From: Welwitschia mirabilis
Taxonomy: Eukaryota > Gnetophyta > Gnetopsida > Welwitschiales
Assembly: GCA_051453625.1 (NCBI GenBank)
Contig: JBOZIK010000001.1
Span: 28,245,023 to 28,278,957 of the forward strand
Direction: 5' to 3'
Length of the DNA stretch: 33,935 bases
Below the pieces are notes generated by a model. That model made no database searches and was not told where the DNA came from. It worked only from the letters and a program-made list of their open reading frames with translations. Position numbers and translations under genes: made by a program. Below, piece after piece: positions 1-10,395 of this stretch (positions within the stretch are counted from its first letter, which is position 1; each line of letters starts with the position of its first letter).

Positions 1-473
1 TCTCGTAAAGTCATGGAAAAGATGATCATGTAAGTTCTATCAGTTGTGCGTTTCTTATCATTGCTAGATGTAAGAATGAGTTGTTCAATTTCTGTGATGT
101 GTTGTAGGGGGTTTTCATCCAGTTCTTCTCTAAAGGTAGGATAAGCATTCAGATTTTTCAGTTCTACATCATCGTCAAGAGGTAAGTTAAAGGGGTTTTG
201 AATTTGAAGTCTTTTGTTAGCTATGAGATCTCTCAGAGTAGCACGAGTATTTGGTTGAAGAGGAGTAGAAGTAATAGTTCCAACGACAGGTAGTGGATTT
301 GGTGAGATAGGTTTTTTTTTGTGAGAGGTCGACATGGTATTAAATTCTTCAAAATTAAAATCAGGTTCTTTTGCAGAATTAGAATCATAAATTTTGATTT
401 TCAAATTCAAAATTTAACAAACCTTCTCGGATATTTTCTGTAATGAATTATCGCTCGCTCTAGTATTTTTCAT
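1..473 (-). pseudogene. Athila/Tat-like Ty3/gypsy gag, N-terminal part, runs off the left edge
   Basis: On the minus strand a frame starts at the ATG at 473-471, meets one stop (TAA, 416-414) after 19 codons, and is then open to base 1 (second ATG at 335-333). Gag is the structural protein that packages element RNA. The frame is recognised by similarity to the gag at 7311-7868: both carry an Asp-rich patch followed by VELKNLNAY or IELKNLNSY, then DENPxQ, then EIEQLI or DIEQLI, and DRTYMIIF followed by MTL. The single stop could be one C-to-T change of CAA. Either the original start is 473 and the copy is dead, or the 335 start is used. The LTR of the same element lies at 1237-1632 on the same strand. 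This copy is far less decayed than the one at 7.3 kb. Family-level call fairly sure; exact lineage inferred. Confidence 0.72.
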
Positions 474-549
474 TTTTTTCAATCTTAACCATTTAGTTTC
501 AGTGCTATCTTGTGCATTGTCCTGTATGTCATCTGGACTATACCTGAAA

Positions 550-1236
550 NNNNNNNNNNNNNNNNNNNNNNNNNNNNNNNNNNNNNNNNNNNNNNNNNNN
601 NNNNNNNNNNNNNNNNNNNNNNNNNNNNNNNNNNNNNNNNNNNNNNNNNNNNNNNNNNNNNNNNNNNNNNNNNNNNNNNNNNNNNNNNNNNNNNNNNNNN
701 NNNNNNNNNNNNNNNNNNNNNNNNNNNNNNNNNNNNNNNNNNNNNNNNNNNNNNNNNNNNNNNNNNNNNNNNNNNNNNNNNNNNNNNNNNNNNNNNNNNN
801 NNNNNNNNNNNNNNNNNNNNNNNNNNNNNNNNNNNNNNNNNNNNNNNNNNNNNNNNNNNNNNNNNNNNNNNNNNNNNNNNNNNNNNNNNNNNNNNNNNNN
901 NNNNNNNNNNNNNNNNNNNNNNNNNNNNNNNNNNNNNNNNNNNNNNNNNNNNNNNNNNNNNNNNNNNNNNNNNNNNNNNNNNNNNNNNNNNNNNNNNNNN
1001 NNNNNNNNNNNNNNNNNNNNNNNNNNNNNNNNNNNNNNNNNNNNNNNNNNNNNNNNNNNNNNNNNNNNNNNNNNNNNNNNNNNNNNNNNNNNNNNNNNNN
1101 NNNNNNNNNNNNNNNNNNNNNNNNNNNNNNNNNNNNNNNNNNNNNNNNNNNNNNNNNNNNNNNNNNNNNNNNNNNNNNNNNNNNNNNNNNNNNNNNNNNN
1201 NNNNNNNNNNNNNNNNNNNNNNNNNNNNNNNNNNNN
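550..1236. other. Assembly gap, 687 N
   Basis: Unsequenced. By analogy with the 5.8 kb element it should hold the LTR 3' end, the primer binding site and part of the leader of the left minus-strand element. Confidence 0.99.
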
Positions 1237-1332
1237 TCTCTGGATTACAAGATGATTCTTTAGCCCCAAGATCTCCTGTCACGAGAATGTTAGGTATTGT
1301 CGAAGATGATTAGGAATCAAGGGGGAGACCTT

Positions 1333-1340
1333 TATTTATA
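1333..1340 (-). promoter_or_regulatory. TATA box of the left LTR
   Basis: TATAAATA on the minus strand, followed by AAGGTCTCCCCC. It sits at the same place relative to the palindromes as the TATA boxes of the other two LTRs. Confidence 0.6.
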
Positions 1341-1464
1341 GATAGAAAGGAAAGATAAACTGATAAAAAGGTAAAGTAGAAACTCTAGCTAACATGCATA
1401 AGAAAGTCGCAATAAGTAGGCAACAACTCAGGAATACATTCTATAAAAGTGATAGAGAATAGTG

Positions 1465-1500
1465 TCATTCTTCTGATTGTCCGGATAATGTAGGAGATGA
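1465..1500. repeat. 36-bp palindrome, left LTR, copy 1
   Basis: Outer arms TCATTC/AGATGA, two 10-base inner arms and centre CCGG, in the 6+10+4+10+6 layout shared by this family of palindromes. Confidence 0.55.
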
Positions 1501-1587
1501 TAAGAATTGATAATGAGTTATCTACTTAGCTTCTAGTTTACTGCTTATGATCTACATGCAAACTATTTTCTACTATTTTTGGAGATG

Positions 1588-1624
1588 TCCTCCACTGGTG
1601 TCGTCTAGACGATGAGGTGGACGA
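1588..1624. repeat. 36-bp palindrome, left LTR, copy 2 (one extra base)
   Basis: Centred on the perfect 10-bp palindrome CGTCTAGACG, with outer arms TCCTCC/GGACGA. It is 37 bases long because of one extra base in the left arm, and lies 123 bp from copy 1. Confidence 0.55.
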
Positions 1625-1632
1625 TGATGTCT

Positions 1633-2367
1633 NNNNNNNNNNNNNNNNNNNNNNNNNNNNNNNNNNNNNNNNNNNNNNNNNNNNNNNNNNNNNNNNNNNN
1701 NNNNNNNNNNNNNNNNNNNNNNNNNNNNNNNNNNNNNNNNNNNNNNNNNNNNNNNNNNNNNNNNNNNNNNNNNNNNNNNNNNNNNNNNNNNNNNNNNNNN
1801 NNNNNNNNNNNNNNNNNNNNNNNNNNNNNNNNNNNNNNNNNNNNNNNNNNNNNNNNNNNNNNNNNNNNNNNNNNNNNNNNNNNNNNNNNNNNNNNNNNNN
1901 NNNNNNNNNNNNNNNNNNNNNNNNNNNNNNNNNNNNNNNNNNNNNNNNNNNNNNNNNNNNNNNNNNNNNNNNNNNNNNNNNNNNNNNNNNNNNNNNNNNN
2001 NNNNNNNNNNNNNNNNNNNNNNNNNNNNNNNNNNNNNNNNNNNNNNNNNNNNNNNNNNNNNNNNNNNNNNNNNNNNNNNNNNNNNNNNNNNNNNNNNNNN
2101 NNNNNNNNNNNNNNNNNNNNNNNNNNNNNNNNNNNNNNNNNNNNNNNNNNNNNNNNNNNNNNNNNNNNNNNNNNNNNNNNNNNNNNNNNNNNNNNNNNNN
2201 NNNNNNNNNNNNNNNNNNNNNNNNNNNNNNNNNNNNNNNNNNNNNNNNNNNNNNNNNNNNNNNNNNNNNNNNNNNNNNNNNNNNNNNNNNNNNNNNNNNN
2301 NNNNNNNNNNNNNNNNNNNNNNNNNNNNNNNNNNNNNNNNNNNNNNNNNNNNNNNNNNNNNNNNNNN
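1633..2367. other. Assembly gap, 735 N
   Basis: Unsequenced. Probably contains the start of the left LTR. Confidence 0.99.
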
Positions 2368-2847
2368 TATAGAGTAAATCTATTCATTTATTATTTTTGG
2401 TTCTAGTAAAAATAAGTGTACATATTTACATTCTTATTTATTTTATAATGCATAGAATCTATCAATCAGATAACATAAAGAAGTAAATGTCTATTCATAA
2501 TATAATACAACTATCACATTTACCAAGAATTTAAATGAGTAAATATGACCTAATATATATTGGTATATCTCCTTGAAATTTTTAATTACTAGTTTACATG
2601 TGATTTTAATTCCTTTCATAATGGAATTATCTAACTTTAAATGTTTGAATAACTTTTTTCATAAAAATTTTTGTATCATAATTATTATCATTTTTATGAT
2701 AAATTATGAAAATTACAAACTAAGGTTAATTTAAAATATGACCTTATTTTGATAAGGACTTTAAAGAAGAGTAATTCATCATCTGATTAAAAGCTTAATA
2801 TGCTTAATATTTAGGTAACTAAAGTTTATAAAATATGTGATATGACA
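2368..2847. other. AT-rich stretch with no recognised gene
   Basis: Very AT-rich, with stops in all frames. A short piece near 2445-2480 (TAATGCATAGAATCTATCAATCA) resembles part of the dispersed repeat at 2848-3159, so an older partial copy may lie here. Confidence 0.5.
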
Positions 2848-3159
2848 CATAAACTAAAATAATCAAGTTGTTAAGGCTCAGACATGAAGGCATAATCTCA
2901 TTCATTACATGATTTTTGATAAGTTATTTAGTTCCTTTATTCCTTTATATCCTTCATAAGGATGAAGTGAATGAATGATTATGCATAAAATCTATCAAAC
3001 AATAGTAACTATAATATCACACAAATAACTTTAAATAGCTGACTTGATAATGAAAGAACTTGATAGTATAATAGTTTTACTTAAATATTGTTAATACCAA
3101 TTTAATATGCATTAACAATGAAAAAATAAAAGCTACTTATAATCTAGCCTCATCTAAAG
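2848..3159 (+). repeat. Dispersed ~310 bp repeat, copy A
   Basis: Matches 23673-23982 over its whole length in the same orientation. Shared blocks include ATAATCAAGTTGTTAAG/TTATCAAGTCATTAA, GATAAGTTATTTAGT/TGAGTTATTTAGT, AATGAAAGAACTTGATA/AATGAAAGAACTTAATA, TACTTAAATATTGTTAATAC/TACTTAAACATTACTAATAC, and the end (T)CATCTAAAG/TTACCTAAAG. No coding potential or terminal inverted repeats were recognised. Confidence 0.7.
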
Positions 3160-3388
3160 GGATAATACAAAATTAATGTGTATTAACAATGAAAGAATAA
3201 AAGGCCACTTCTTATATTTAAAATAAAAAAAGATACATCATATCATTAAAGAAAAGTAAAGTGAAATGTACTCTTCAACTAACCTTCAAATGATGTACCT
3301 CCAAGAAAAGTGATTAGAATATCATGATTTTCTAGCATCTAACATCTTTCCCTATATTATAAAAGCTAAAAGATTCATTACAATAAAG

Positions 3389-3548
3389 GGTCAAGGCTCT
3401 TTTGTATATGAGGAAATANNNNNNNNNNNNNNNNNNNNNNNNNNNNNNNNNNNNNNNNNNNNNNNNNNNNNNNNNNNNNNNNNNNNNNNNNNNNNNNNNN
3501 NNNNNNNNNNNNNNNNNNGGTCAAGGCTCTATTGTATATGAGGAAATA
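3389..3548 (+). other. 100-N gap flanked by a 30-bp direct repeat
   Basis: The 30 bases before the gap (3389-3418) recur after it (3519-3548) with one mismatch. Either the two contig ends overlap and were not merged, or the gap sits in a true short tandem repeat. 3419-3518 is N. Confidence 0.85.
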
Positions 3549-5757
3549 CTTGAAGAGCTTTATCATGATGTGTTATATGGGTGATTACATAAGTTGATTT
3601 ACATTAGGGTAATTATTTAAGGAAGAAGTTATAAATTTTGACATGTAGCTTTAAAGGAGTATTCTTTGTCTTGTAATATAAGAAAATTAATTAAATGTAT
3701 CTTAAATGAAGATTATGTTGCCTATGAATGCCACATCATATGTCTTCCATGTGATTATCCTTTTTACTATCACATGTTACTACTACATATTTTTGTGTAC
3801 TTTTGCCATGTGTCGTTCAATTTAAAGATTTTTCTTAGATCAACATCTAACATATCCTATAATTAAAATGTGATTAATTCCCTAAACAAGTGTAATAATA
3901 TTATTTTTTATAGCTTTTATCTTAGAAGACGAGTGACGCTGATAGTCCTAGATGATAGCATAGGTGTTTTGTATTAGAAATATTTTATTTTATACAATGT
4001 CCTCTATAAGGCAGTAATAAACCTACTTATGTTAGGGAAAAGCTTATATTTTCATACAAAAAGGATAAAATACATTATTTTATAATAAAGTGATGAGTTT
4101 AATATCTTTTCCTATATAATAATAATTAACTATACATGCTTATAATGTCAATTTTTGCATATAAAAACATCTCATAACTAGACTTTTACTAGAGTTTTAG
4201 CAAATAGTTAATAAAGAAACGATTAATATGGAAAAAAATGATTAATTAAAAATGTTAAAGTGTAGAAATGGTATCATTTTAAAAATGTTTTTAATCAATT
4301 TTTAACAAATAAGGTATCAAAAACAAAACAATTCTATAAAAATGGATGTCATAAAGCCTAAACCCAAATTAAAGTTTATTTTCAAAGTTACAAAGATAGA
4401 AAAGTAAATACAAGGCTTTTGAGAATAAGTCATATTTAAAAATATTTTACATTACATGGATTTTCCTAAAAGGCTAAAAAATGATTTTGGTGCAAGTATC
4501 TAGGAGGGCTCTAATGAAATTACACCATCTACAACTTTTAAAAGATGGGATACCTAAATTAATAACCACATTTATTGAAAATTTTATGCATTTTATCCTA
4601 AATTTAAAATGTATCACATTGCAAAAAAAATCAATAATCTTTTACATAAACCTATAAGAAATAAAAAATTAGTTAAGAAAATTTTCAAGTGCTTGAATTA
4701 ACGAAAGTGACTACAAGAAGCATTTCTAAATTTCACCTTTCTCTTTTGCTTTTGTATCTTTTTCATAGTTATACTTTATTTCTTATTTTAAGAATTTATA
4801 TTGAATTAGAAATATAGTATTATAATATCTCCTTCTAATAAAATTTAGTATGTTTATATATAAAGAAGTTAGTGTTATATTTCCAGCAAGTGTGTATAAC
4901 ACTAATGCAGTTGAACATGTCATAAAATAATTTATTAGCATTACATTGCTAATGAACATACATAGCCTTAGTGTAGTTAATTAAATCTAATTTTTAAATG
5001 ATTAATAGATAATGTGATTTTTGAAGAGGAGATGTCAAATTTTTTTTTTTTTTTTTATCACTCATCCTAATATTCAATTAACTTTAATGCACATGAAGGA
5101 ATCATTGGTTTATTATCCTAAAAGATCATATGAAAGTATAATCCACCTTTATTTAATCATATTTTCTAGTTAGAAGGGCTCATGTAAAACTAACCTTAAT
5201 AGGTTAAATCAAAAATTAAAAAAAAAGAAACTTTTCATAAAATACTATAAGTAAACTTAAATTCTACCTAATTTGTAATGATAAGATGATCACTTATTAA
5301 CAATTTATTCATTAAGTTCCATCAATCAGGATCATCTAATTTTGAAAACTCATAAATGGATGAAATGAAAGGGTGATTGATGAGCTTTATTAAGTAGTGC
5401 CAAATTGGAAGAGTTGGATGATGAATTTTAAGAATATGGTGGTATATTCTATATCACAGGTAACATTTATGATTTCCTAGATGAAAATATTTAAGGTGAT
5501 GATTGTATAGGTGGTATTACTTAGGTGCTTTAATGTAAGAAAGGGTATCAAGCACAAATGTTTTCAACATTTGTAATTTTTTTAAAATCTAAATTTATCC
5601 TAAAGGGAAAATTTTCTCTAAAAGATAAATCTAATTTAAAATCATGCAAAGAAACTAAAAATTTCTGAAAGGATTTTTCAAGGTAATGCAAGTATAAGGT
5701 CTCAATAAGGTAATGAATGCAAAGGTTAGATAATAAGCAAAATTTATGTAAAGCATT
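3549..5757. other. AT-rich intergenic stretch, no gene seen
   Basis: No open frame with codon structure or motifs; the longest (3666-3866) looks random. A run of 17 T occurs at 5040-5056. Three CACATG/CATGTG boxes lie within 3740-3815, without further context. Probably very old transposon-derived sequence. Confidence 0.5.
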
Positions 5758-5965
5758 TGTTACATTACCAATTTGTGGTTATTTAATGGATTCTGTGAGT
5801 TGTTTTGTAGGACTTTTATAAAGGTTTAGGTGTAATTATAAGGATTTGATGATTCAATAGGAAATCTTGGAAATGTACAATTCTTACCCAAATGCATAGG
5901 ACTTTGGAGAATGATTATTAATAAAAATAATAATTTTCTCCTCAAGAAAGTAATTAAAAAAGATT

Positions 5966-6001
5966 TTATCCCCTTCGTTATCCCCATGATAGGTAGGATG
6001 A
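5966..6001. repeat. 36-bp palindrome, 5' LTR, copy 1
   Basis: Outer arms TTATCC/GGATGA, inner arms CCTTCGTTAT and ATGATAGGTA, centre CCCC. Same LTR position as 12260-12295, where the inner arm is perfect for seven bases. Confidence 0.65.
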
Positions 6002-6067
6002 TAATACATTTGCATGCTAATACGAACTACTGAGTCATCATTCTGAATCATTTTTTATAATGAGCTA

Positions 6068-6103
6068 TTATCCCCATTGTTGTCTAGAAGATAGTCAAAA
6101 TGA
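6068..6103. repeat. 36-bp palindrome, 5' LTR, copy 2
   Basis: Outer arms TTATCC/AAATGA, inner arms CCATTGTTGT and AAGATAGTCA, centre CTAG. It lies 102 bp after copy 1; 12362-12397 is the matching site in the 3' LTR. Confidence 0.55.
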
Positions 6104-6216
6104 CACTGACATGTAACCAACTCTAATAGCAAACCTTGAGTATTTCATCCATTTATGAATTGTAAATAAGTATGCCTTATTGCGCCTTCTGTTTATCTTT
6201 TTATGCTATATTTTCC

Positions 6217-6224
6217 TATAAATA
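6217..6224 (+). promoter_or_regulatory. TATA box of the 5' LTR
   Basis: TATAAATA followed by AGTCCCTCTTCAACT. It is conserved at 12511-12518 in the 3' LTR and in the left LTR, as expected for the U3/R promoter. Confidence 0.65.
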
Positions 6225-6816
6225 AGTCCCTCTTCAACTATCCTTCTCATCTTCATTACACTAGAAATTCTTAGGATAAGAGATCAAAGGATGGAAGATC
6301 CATCTCGAGTATTGCAAAAATACATTTCTTTGGTGCAGGGCTATGTATTCTCCATTAAAGCTTGGCTATTTTATAACCCTCATGTTGTTACTCTTTTTAA
6401 TATAAAAACCTTATTTTATTTTCATGTTTGCATTGTAGATTTTCTAATGACCTTATAGTCTATGATTGTCCTTGATCTGGTGATAATTTATTGTATGATA
6501 TAGATTATCAAGGGCAACCTTTATTAAAGGTGAAAGCAAGTAATATTAGTTACATTTTACATTGCATCTTAGTTTAGGTTGCATCTTCCATTTTTATTAT
6601 ACCTTTTATTTCTTGTATTTTTATTTATTTCTGGTTTCTATTATTCTTTTGCAAAGAAATCCAAGTCTCGTCCCATAGAATTTAATAAGAATATGATAGT
6701 TTGGGTCTACTCCCACTCATTCTAGTATGTTATATTGTGTGAGATATCTATTTATTTTATGATTGATAGAATTCCTTTGAACATAAGCACTTGCATAAAT
6801 ACACACTACAATAAAT

Positions 6817-6834
6817 TAGCACCATTGCTGGGGA
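6817..6834 (+). promoter_or_regulatory. Primer binding site, tRNA-Asp type
   Basis: Reads TAGCACCATTGCTGGGGA. The tRNA-Asp-complementary site usual in Athila/Tat elements is TGGCGCCGTTGCCGGGGA. All four differences are G-to-A or C-to-T. It lies six bases after the LTR end and fixes the element's orientation and family. Confidence 0.8.
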
Positions 6835-7002
6835 AGACTATTGAGAAGTATGAGGGTTTTTGTCATTCAGGTGAGTATATTGAACTTTTATTCAGATATT
6901 TATCTATAGTGACATTGTATTTTATTAGGAATTGTAATTTTTCTATGTATAGTTTTTTAATTTTAGGTTTTTTAGATTTAGTTTTCTATAAAAAACTAGT
7001 GG

Positions 7003-7038
7003 TCATCCCCTTTGTTATTTCCACAATAGATAGGATAA
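7003..7038. repeat. 36-bp palindrome, leader, copy 1
   Basis: Outer arms TCATCC/GGATAA, inner arms CCTTTGTTAT and ACAATAGATA, centre TTCC. Confidence 0.6.
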
Positions 7039-7105
7039 TAGTTTGTAATTTTTTTAATTCTCGTTGTATTTTTATATTTTTATGTTTTTTATAAATTAGT
7101 TTCTA

Positions 7106-7141
7106 TCATCTAATATTTCATTTAGATGACTAGGTGAATGA
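7106..7141. repeat. 36-bp palindrome, leader, copy 2
   Basis: Outer arms TCATCT/GAATGA, inner arms AATATTTCAT and ATGACTAGGT, centre TTAG. More degenerate than its neighbours, but in the same register. Confidence 0.5.
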
Positions 7142-7216
7142 TAGTCTTGTTTTCTAAGTTTTTTGCGTTCTGTTTTGGTTTCTATTATGTTTCTATTGTT
7201 TTAGTTTCTATGTGTT

Positions 7217-7252
7217 TCATCCCTTCTGTCATTCTCATGATAGACAGGATGA
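7217..7252. repeat. 36-bp palindrome, leader, copy 3 (best conserved)
   Basis: Outer arms TCATCC/GGATGA perfect, inner arms CTTCTGTCAT and ATGATAGACA, centre TCTC. 13 of 16 arm positions pair. Confidence 0.7.
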
Positions 7253-7310
7253 TAGTATGTTCTTTTTAATCTTAATTTTTTATGGTTTTTTATTTGTAGG
7301 ATGTTGTAAT

Positions 7311-8430
7311 ATGGTTAATCTTAAGAAGAAATATCAGAAAAAAAAGTTGCTAATAGAGAAAAACATTAAAGAAGGACTGGTGGATATAGAAAATGAGCCA
7401 AAAAAACAATCTTCAGGTGCACTTAATTCTTCTTCTAAATTTATTTTTTTTGAGTCAGATTTCTTAACAAAAGCTCTATAGAAGGAGAGAACCAATTCAC
7501 AATCTCGAGTGCCTCTCATAAGAAAAAAAAAAATCATAGGATCTTCTACCCCTAATGCAAATCTTACCTTTAGAAAATTGTTAACCAATAAGAAACAAGA
7601 GATTCTAATCCCTTTTGATCTTTTCTTAAGAGATGACATTGAGCTTAAAAATTTAAATTCTTATCTAACTTTTAGTGGAGATGATGATGAGAATCCCTTT
7701 CAACAAATTATAGACATTGAACAACTAATTATCACCTTAGAAAATGGGAAGAAAAAAATCAGTGATAGAACATATATGATAATCTTTCCTATGACATTAA
7801 AGGGTAGAGTGAAAAATTGGCTAAGAACCATATCTCACAAAAGCTTGAAAATTTGGGAACAAGTATAGGAAAACTTCATCAAAAGATTTATGAGTAAAGA
7901 AACCATAAGAAAAATAAAAACAAAGGTAATAAACTTTTAACAAAGACTGAGTGAAGATTATTCAGCTACATATGAACATTTCTTTATAGCAACCCATTTT
8001 AATCTAGTAGATGCTTTTTCATGAGATAGTGGATTAACTCCCCACACAAAAAAACTTGTAGATTTCTCTTATGATGAAATTTTCATGAATCTTACTCTAA
8101 ATAATGCCTGGATAAAATTAGAATAACTTGTGGAGGATAGTTAAACTTGACTAATAATAAAATAAAACTATACTATATGCCAAATTATCAAATATTTAAA
8201 TGACATAAAGCAAAAAGAGATAGAATCCAATCCTACAAAGATTATAAAAACTTTACAACAACCTTAGAGAAGTATGCTAAAATGGTTTTAAATGCCAAAT
8301 CTACAACCAAAAAAAATGTTATGCTAACTTGTGACTTATGTGAGAATAATTATCATATTTCCAAAACATGTCCTCTTTTGCAAACATATAAAGAAAGAAT
8401 ACATGAGGAAGTTTGTTCTTTTAACCAACC
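7311..8430 (+). pseudogene. Broken gag of the Athila/Tat-like element (capsid region and CCHC knuckle)
   Basis: Frame from ATG 7311 with in-frame stops at 7479-7481 and 7866-7868, then more stops and shifts. Conserved gag landmarks appear in order: basic N-terminus (KKKYQKKK), IELKNLNSY, DRTYMIIFPMTLKG, VKNWLRTISH..LKIWEQV, then after a stop ENFIKRFMS, a decayed LSEDYSATYEHF (usual ExxxEAWERF), LVDFSYDEIFMNLTL (usual LDAASGGxLM), and finally a zinc knuckle CDLCENNYHISKTC at 8330-8371 with perfect CX2CX4HX4C spacing. The protein would bind and package element RNA. A CAG-to-TAG change explains the stop at 7866. The homologous left copy at 1-473 is much cleaner. Confidence 0.75.
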
Positions 8431-9149
8431 ATCTTAAAACTTCTGAAACCAAAACCAAGTACAACCTAGGTTGAACACTCATTTTCAAAATAATTCCCAA
8501 CCTTTTAGAAACTAATTCGAAAACATAAAATACCCACCAAATTCATTCAATTATAAATATCCAAAGGATATAATCATAAACCTTATAGATGAAATTAGAA
8601 TATCACATGAATAAAAAAAATGCCAAACTTGAAAACTTAATAAGCATCCTTTAGGAAACAATTATAGCAAACCAAAGACCTCAAGGGACATTAGCTATAC
8701 AACCTTTATCAAACCTAAATAAACTAAGAAAAGATTGTAAGGTTATGATAAGAAGTGAATAAGAAATAAACCCTTCTTCATGTGAACTATTCACCTTCCA
8801 AAATCATTTTAGAAATGATAAAAAAGTAGAAGAGGAGGACATAAAAGTATTAGAAGATTATAAATTTTCTTCTCTTGGTAAAAAGAAAAAAAATCCTTCT
8901 CAACAAACCACTCCTTGGCTTGATAGACTTAACAATAATTCAACTTTCAATGAACATCTAAAAGCCTTGATGAAAAATGTGAGAATAAACTTATCCTTTT
9001 AGGAAATTTTGTAAGAAAATCCAAGATAATTAAAACTTTGGAATAACTTAATAAGAAAAAAACAAAAATGATTGATCTATAGCAAAGTCTTTCTAGCACA
9101 ATCCCTTATGAATTTAGTGTTATAAAAATCATCCAAATTTAAAGATCTA
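8431..9149 (+). pseudogene. Gag-protease linker, heavily broken
   Basis: AT-rich and purine-rich decayed coding sequence between the knuckle and the protease, with stops in all frames. Short coding-like pieces remain, such as TPWLDRLNNN near 8912-8941. No further domain recognised. Confidence 0.4.
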
Positions 9150-9580
9150 GAAGTAGTTATGGTGAAAGTTACTTTAGAGGAAAATAAAAACATTAGAAAA
9201 TCCTTGATAGACATTGGTGTGAGTGTTAATATTATGCCACTTCACATTTTTAAGAGACTTAGTTTGGAGGATAGAATAGAGCTTACTCTAGTTATCTTAA
9301 ATTAGCAGATACTTTAGTTAAGAAATTGTAAAGCATTATTAAAGATTTGGTAATACAAATTAAAGAGGCTTACTACCCCATAGATGTGATTGTCATAAAA
9401 GTTGAGTATAATTGAGGATACCATTTACTTCTAGAAAGATCCTTTTATGCAACAATCCACTACATCATTAACACAAGATTAGAAACAACAAAATGTCATT
9501 TTAGAAATAGAACTTTTACAAATAGAGTCTTTGATGTAGCTGAAAAATATTTAGGTGATGAAATGAACATTGAATATAAC
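9150..9580 (+). pseudogene. Broken retroviral-type aspartic protease of the Athila/Tat-like element
   Basis: KSLIDIGVSVNIMPLHIFKRL, read from about 9198, fits the plant Ty3/gypsy protease core (usual DLGAS followed by NLMPLSI); the catalytic Asp codon is 9210-9212. Later LLERSFYATIHYIINTR and FTNRVFDVAEK match the usual L-GRPFLATA and VTFNVF segments. At least four stops separate the two pieces. The protease would cleave Gag-Pol; here it is dead. Reverse transcriptase should follow within a few hundred bases but is not seen. Confidence 0.65.
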
Positions 9581-9628
9581 ATCAAATCAACCTTATTTCT
9601 ATAACATCACCCGCTTAATGAAAGAGAG

Positions 9629-9811
9629 ATGAAATCAAATGAGGATATGTTTTATGATGACCAATGTAAGAATGAAGAAGAAATTCAACCTTTAGAATGT
9701 AAGGAAGTCCAACGTTTCAAAAATAATTATGAGGGAGATTGTCCATTACATAAGCCAAAAATTGAAAATCATAATTTTGAATATGGATTAAAATGTTTTT
9801 CATGGACTTAA
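9629..9811 (+). other. Short open stretch after protease, unidentified
   Basis: A 60-codon acidic open stretch (MKSNEDMFYDDQ start) directly downstream of the protease remnant. Athila/Tat elements often carry a charged linker here before reverse transcriptase, so it may be what is left of that linker. No motif supports a separate gene. Confidence 0.3.
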
Positions 9812-10243
9812 AGATAATTTTCTTTGTGATAATTAAAATAAAACTCTTACATTCAATGAAAATCTTTTATCAAAATTGCCATTACTCTCCCCTTTAACTT
9901 TCAAAATTTATGCATTAATGTGGTATCATAGAGTGTTATCCATTATCCTTCTCTTAAATTGATTTTACTTGAAAATAATTGCACATCTTTTATGCTTTAT
10001 CAATTTGTAAATTTTTGGTTTGAACCTTATTTCTCTAAAAATCTTGAAACCAAAATAGATCCTTAATTTTCCTTCTTTCTTTTTAATAAAACTATACTTT
10101 AGATTTAGGAATTGAATAAAAATTTGCCTACTCTAGTATTTTCTTTTCAACTTTATATTTTGATAGTCTCTTATTTCATTTTCTATTTTTAGTTTTTAGT
10201 TCTATTTGAATCTTCTACTTTTTATTTCTATAATAATAATATG

Positions 10244-10279
10244 TCTTCTCCTCTGTCATCCCCATGACTGATAGAACGA
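10244..10279. repeat. 36-bp palindrome, 3' noncoding region, copy 1
   Basis: Outer arms TCTTCT/GAACGA, inner arms CCTCTGTCAT and ATGACTGATA, centre CCCC. Its left half is identical to the palindrome at 12266-12279. Confidence 0.55.
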
Positions 10280-10359
10280 TAGTCAGTTTTGTTAGTTTTT
10301 TAGTTGTTTGATAAATTTCCCTTTTTTTGATAATTTTTGTTTTTCCTTTCCTATCCCTG

Positions 10360-10395
10360 TCATCCTCTCTGTTATCTGGATGATGAGTAGGATGA
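10360..10395. repeat. 36-bp palindrome, 3' noncoding region, copy 2
   Basis: Outer arms TCATCC/GGATGA perfect, inner arms TCTCTGTTAT and ATGATGAGTA, centre CTGG. 116 bp after copy 1. Confidence 0.6.

Larger units (their letters stand above)
1237..1632 (-). mobile_element. Partial LTR of the left Athila/Tat-like element (U3 and R region)
   Basis: Read on the minus strand, this piece matches the middle of the LTRs at 5758 and 12023. It has two 36-bp palindromes, then a TATAAATA box, then a pyrimidine-rich stretch and a related CATTCTCGTGACAGGAGATC segment (compare the CTAGAAATTCTTAGGATAAGAGATC region near 6260). Using the LTR geometry of the 5.8 kb element (TATA about 460-490 bp from the start and about 590 bp from the end), this LTR would span roughly 750-1810, so both ends lie in the flanking gaps. 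Confidence 0.65.
5758..6810 (+). repeat. 5' LTR of the Athila/Tat-like element
   Basis: Aligns by eye with 12023-13104 from TGTTACATTACCAATTTGTGG through to ACACACTACA. It carries two 36-bp palindromes (5966-6001 and 6068-6103) in U3 and a TATA box at 6217. The similarity starts abruptly at TGTTACA. The right end is set by the final CA a few bases before the primer site. The two LTRs are clearly diverged (many transitions), so the insertion is old. Confidence 0.75.
6835..7310 (+). repeat. Leader of the element, with an array of three 36-bp palindromes
   Basis: Between primer site and gag lies T-rich DNA with three palindromes at 7003-7038, 7106-7141 and 7217-7252, starting 103 and 111 bp apart. 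Each is followed by TAGT or TAGTTT and a T-rich spacer with recurrent GTTTCTA and TTTTTAG words, so the region reads as a degenerate tandem array of units of about 105 bp. The apparent open frame at 6735-7094 crosses the LTR end and primer site and is not credible as a gene. A strong 3' splice-site-like TTTTTTATTTGTAG at 7287-7300 precedes the gag ATG; whether the leader is spliced is unknown. Confidence 0.6.

Noticed and set aside
485-2406. Long open frames over the first two gaps on both strands
   Set aside because: They consist almost wholly of unknown bases; no stop can be seen in N runs.
3666-3866. 66-codon open frame
   Set aside because: No motif, no codon bias, surrounded by stop-rich AT DNA; expected by chance.
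6735-7094. 119-codon open frame
   Set aside because: Crosses the LTR end and the primer binding site, so it cannot be a separate gene; Ile/Phe-rich from AT-rich DNA.
7003-7252. CRISPR-like array of regularly spaced palindromic repeats
   Set aside because: Repeats are imperfect, spacers are T-rich and related, the context is a plant LTR retrotransposon, and no cas gene is present.
7334-7639. 101-codon minus-strand frame
   Set aside because: Shadow of the gag frame on the plus strand.
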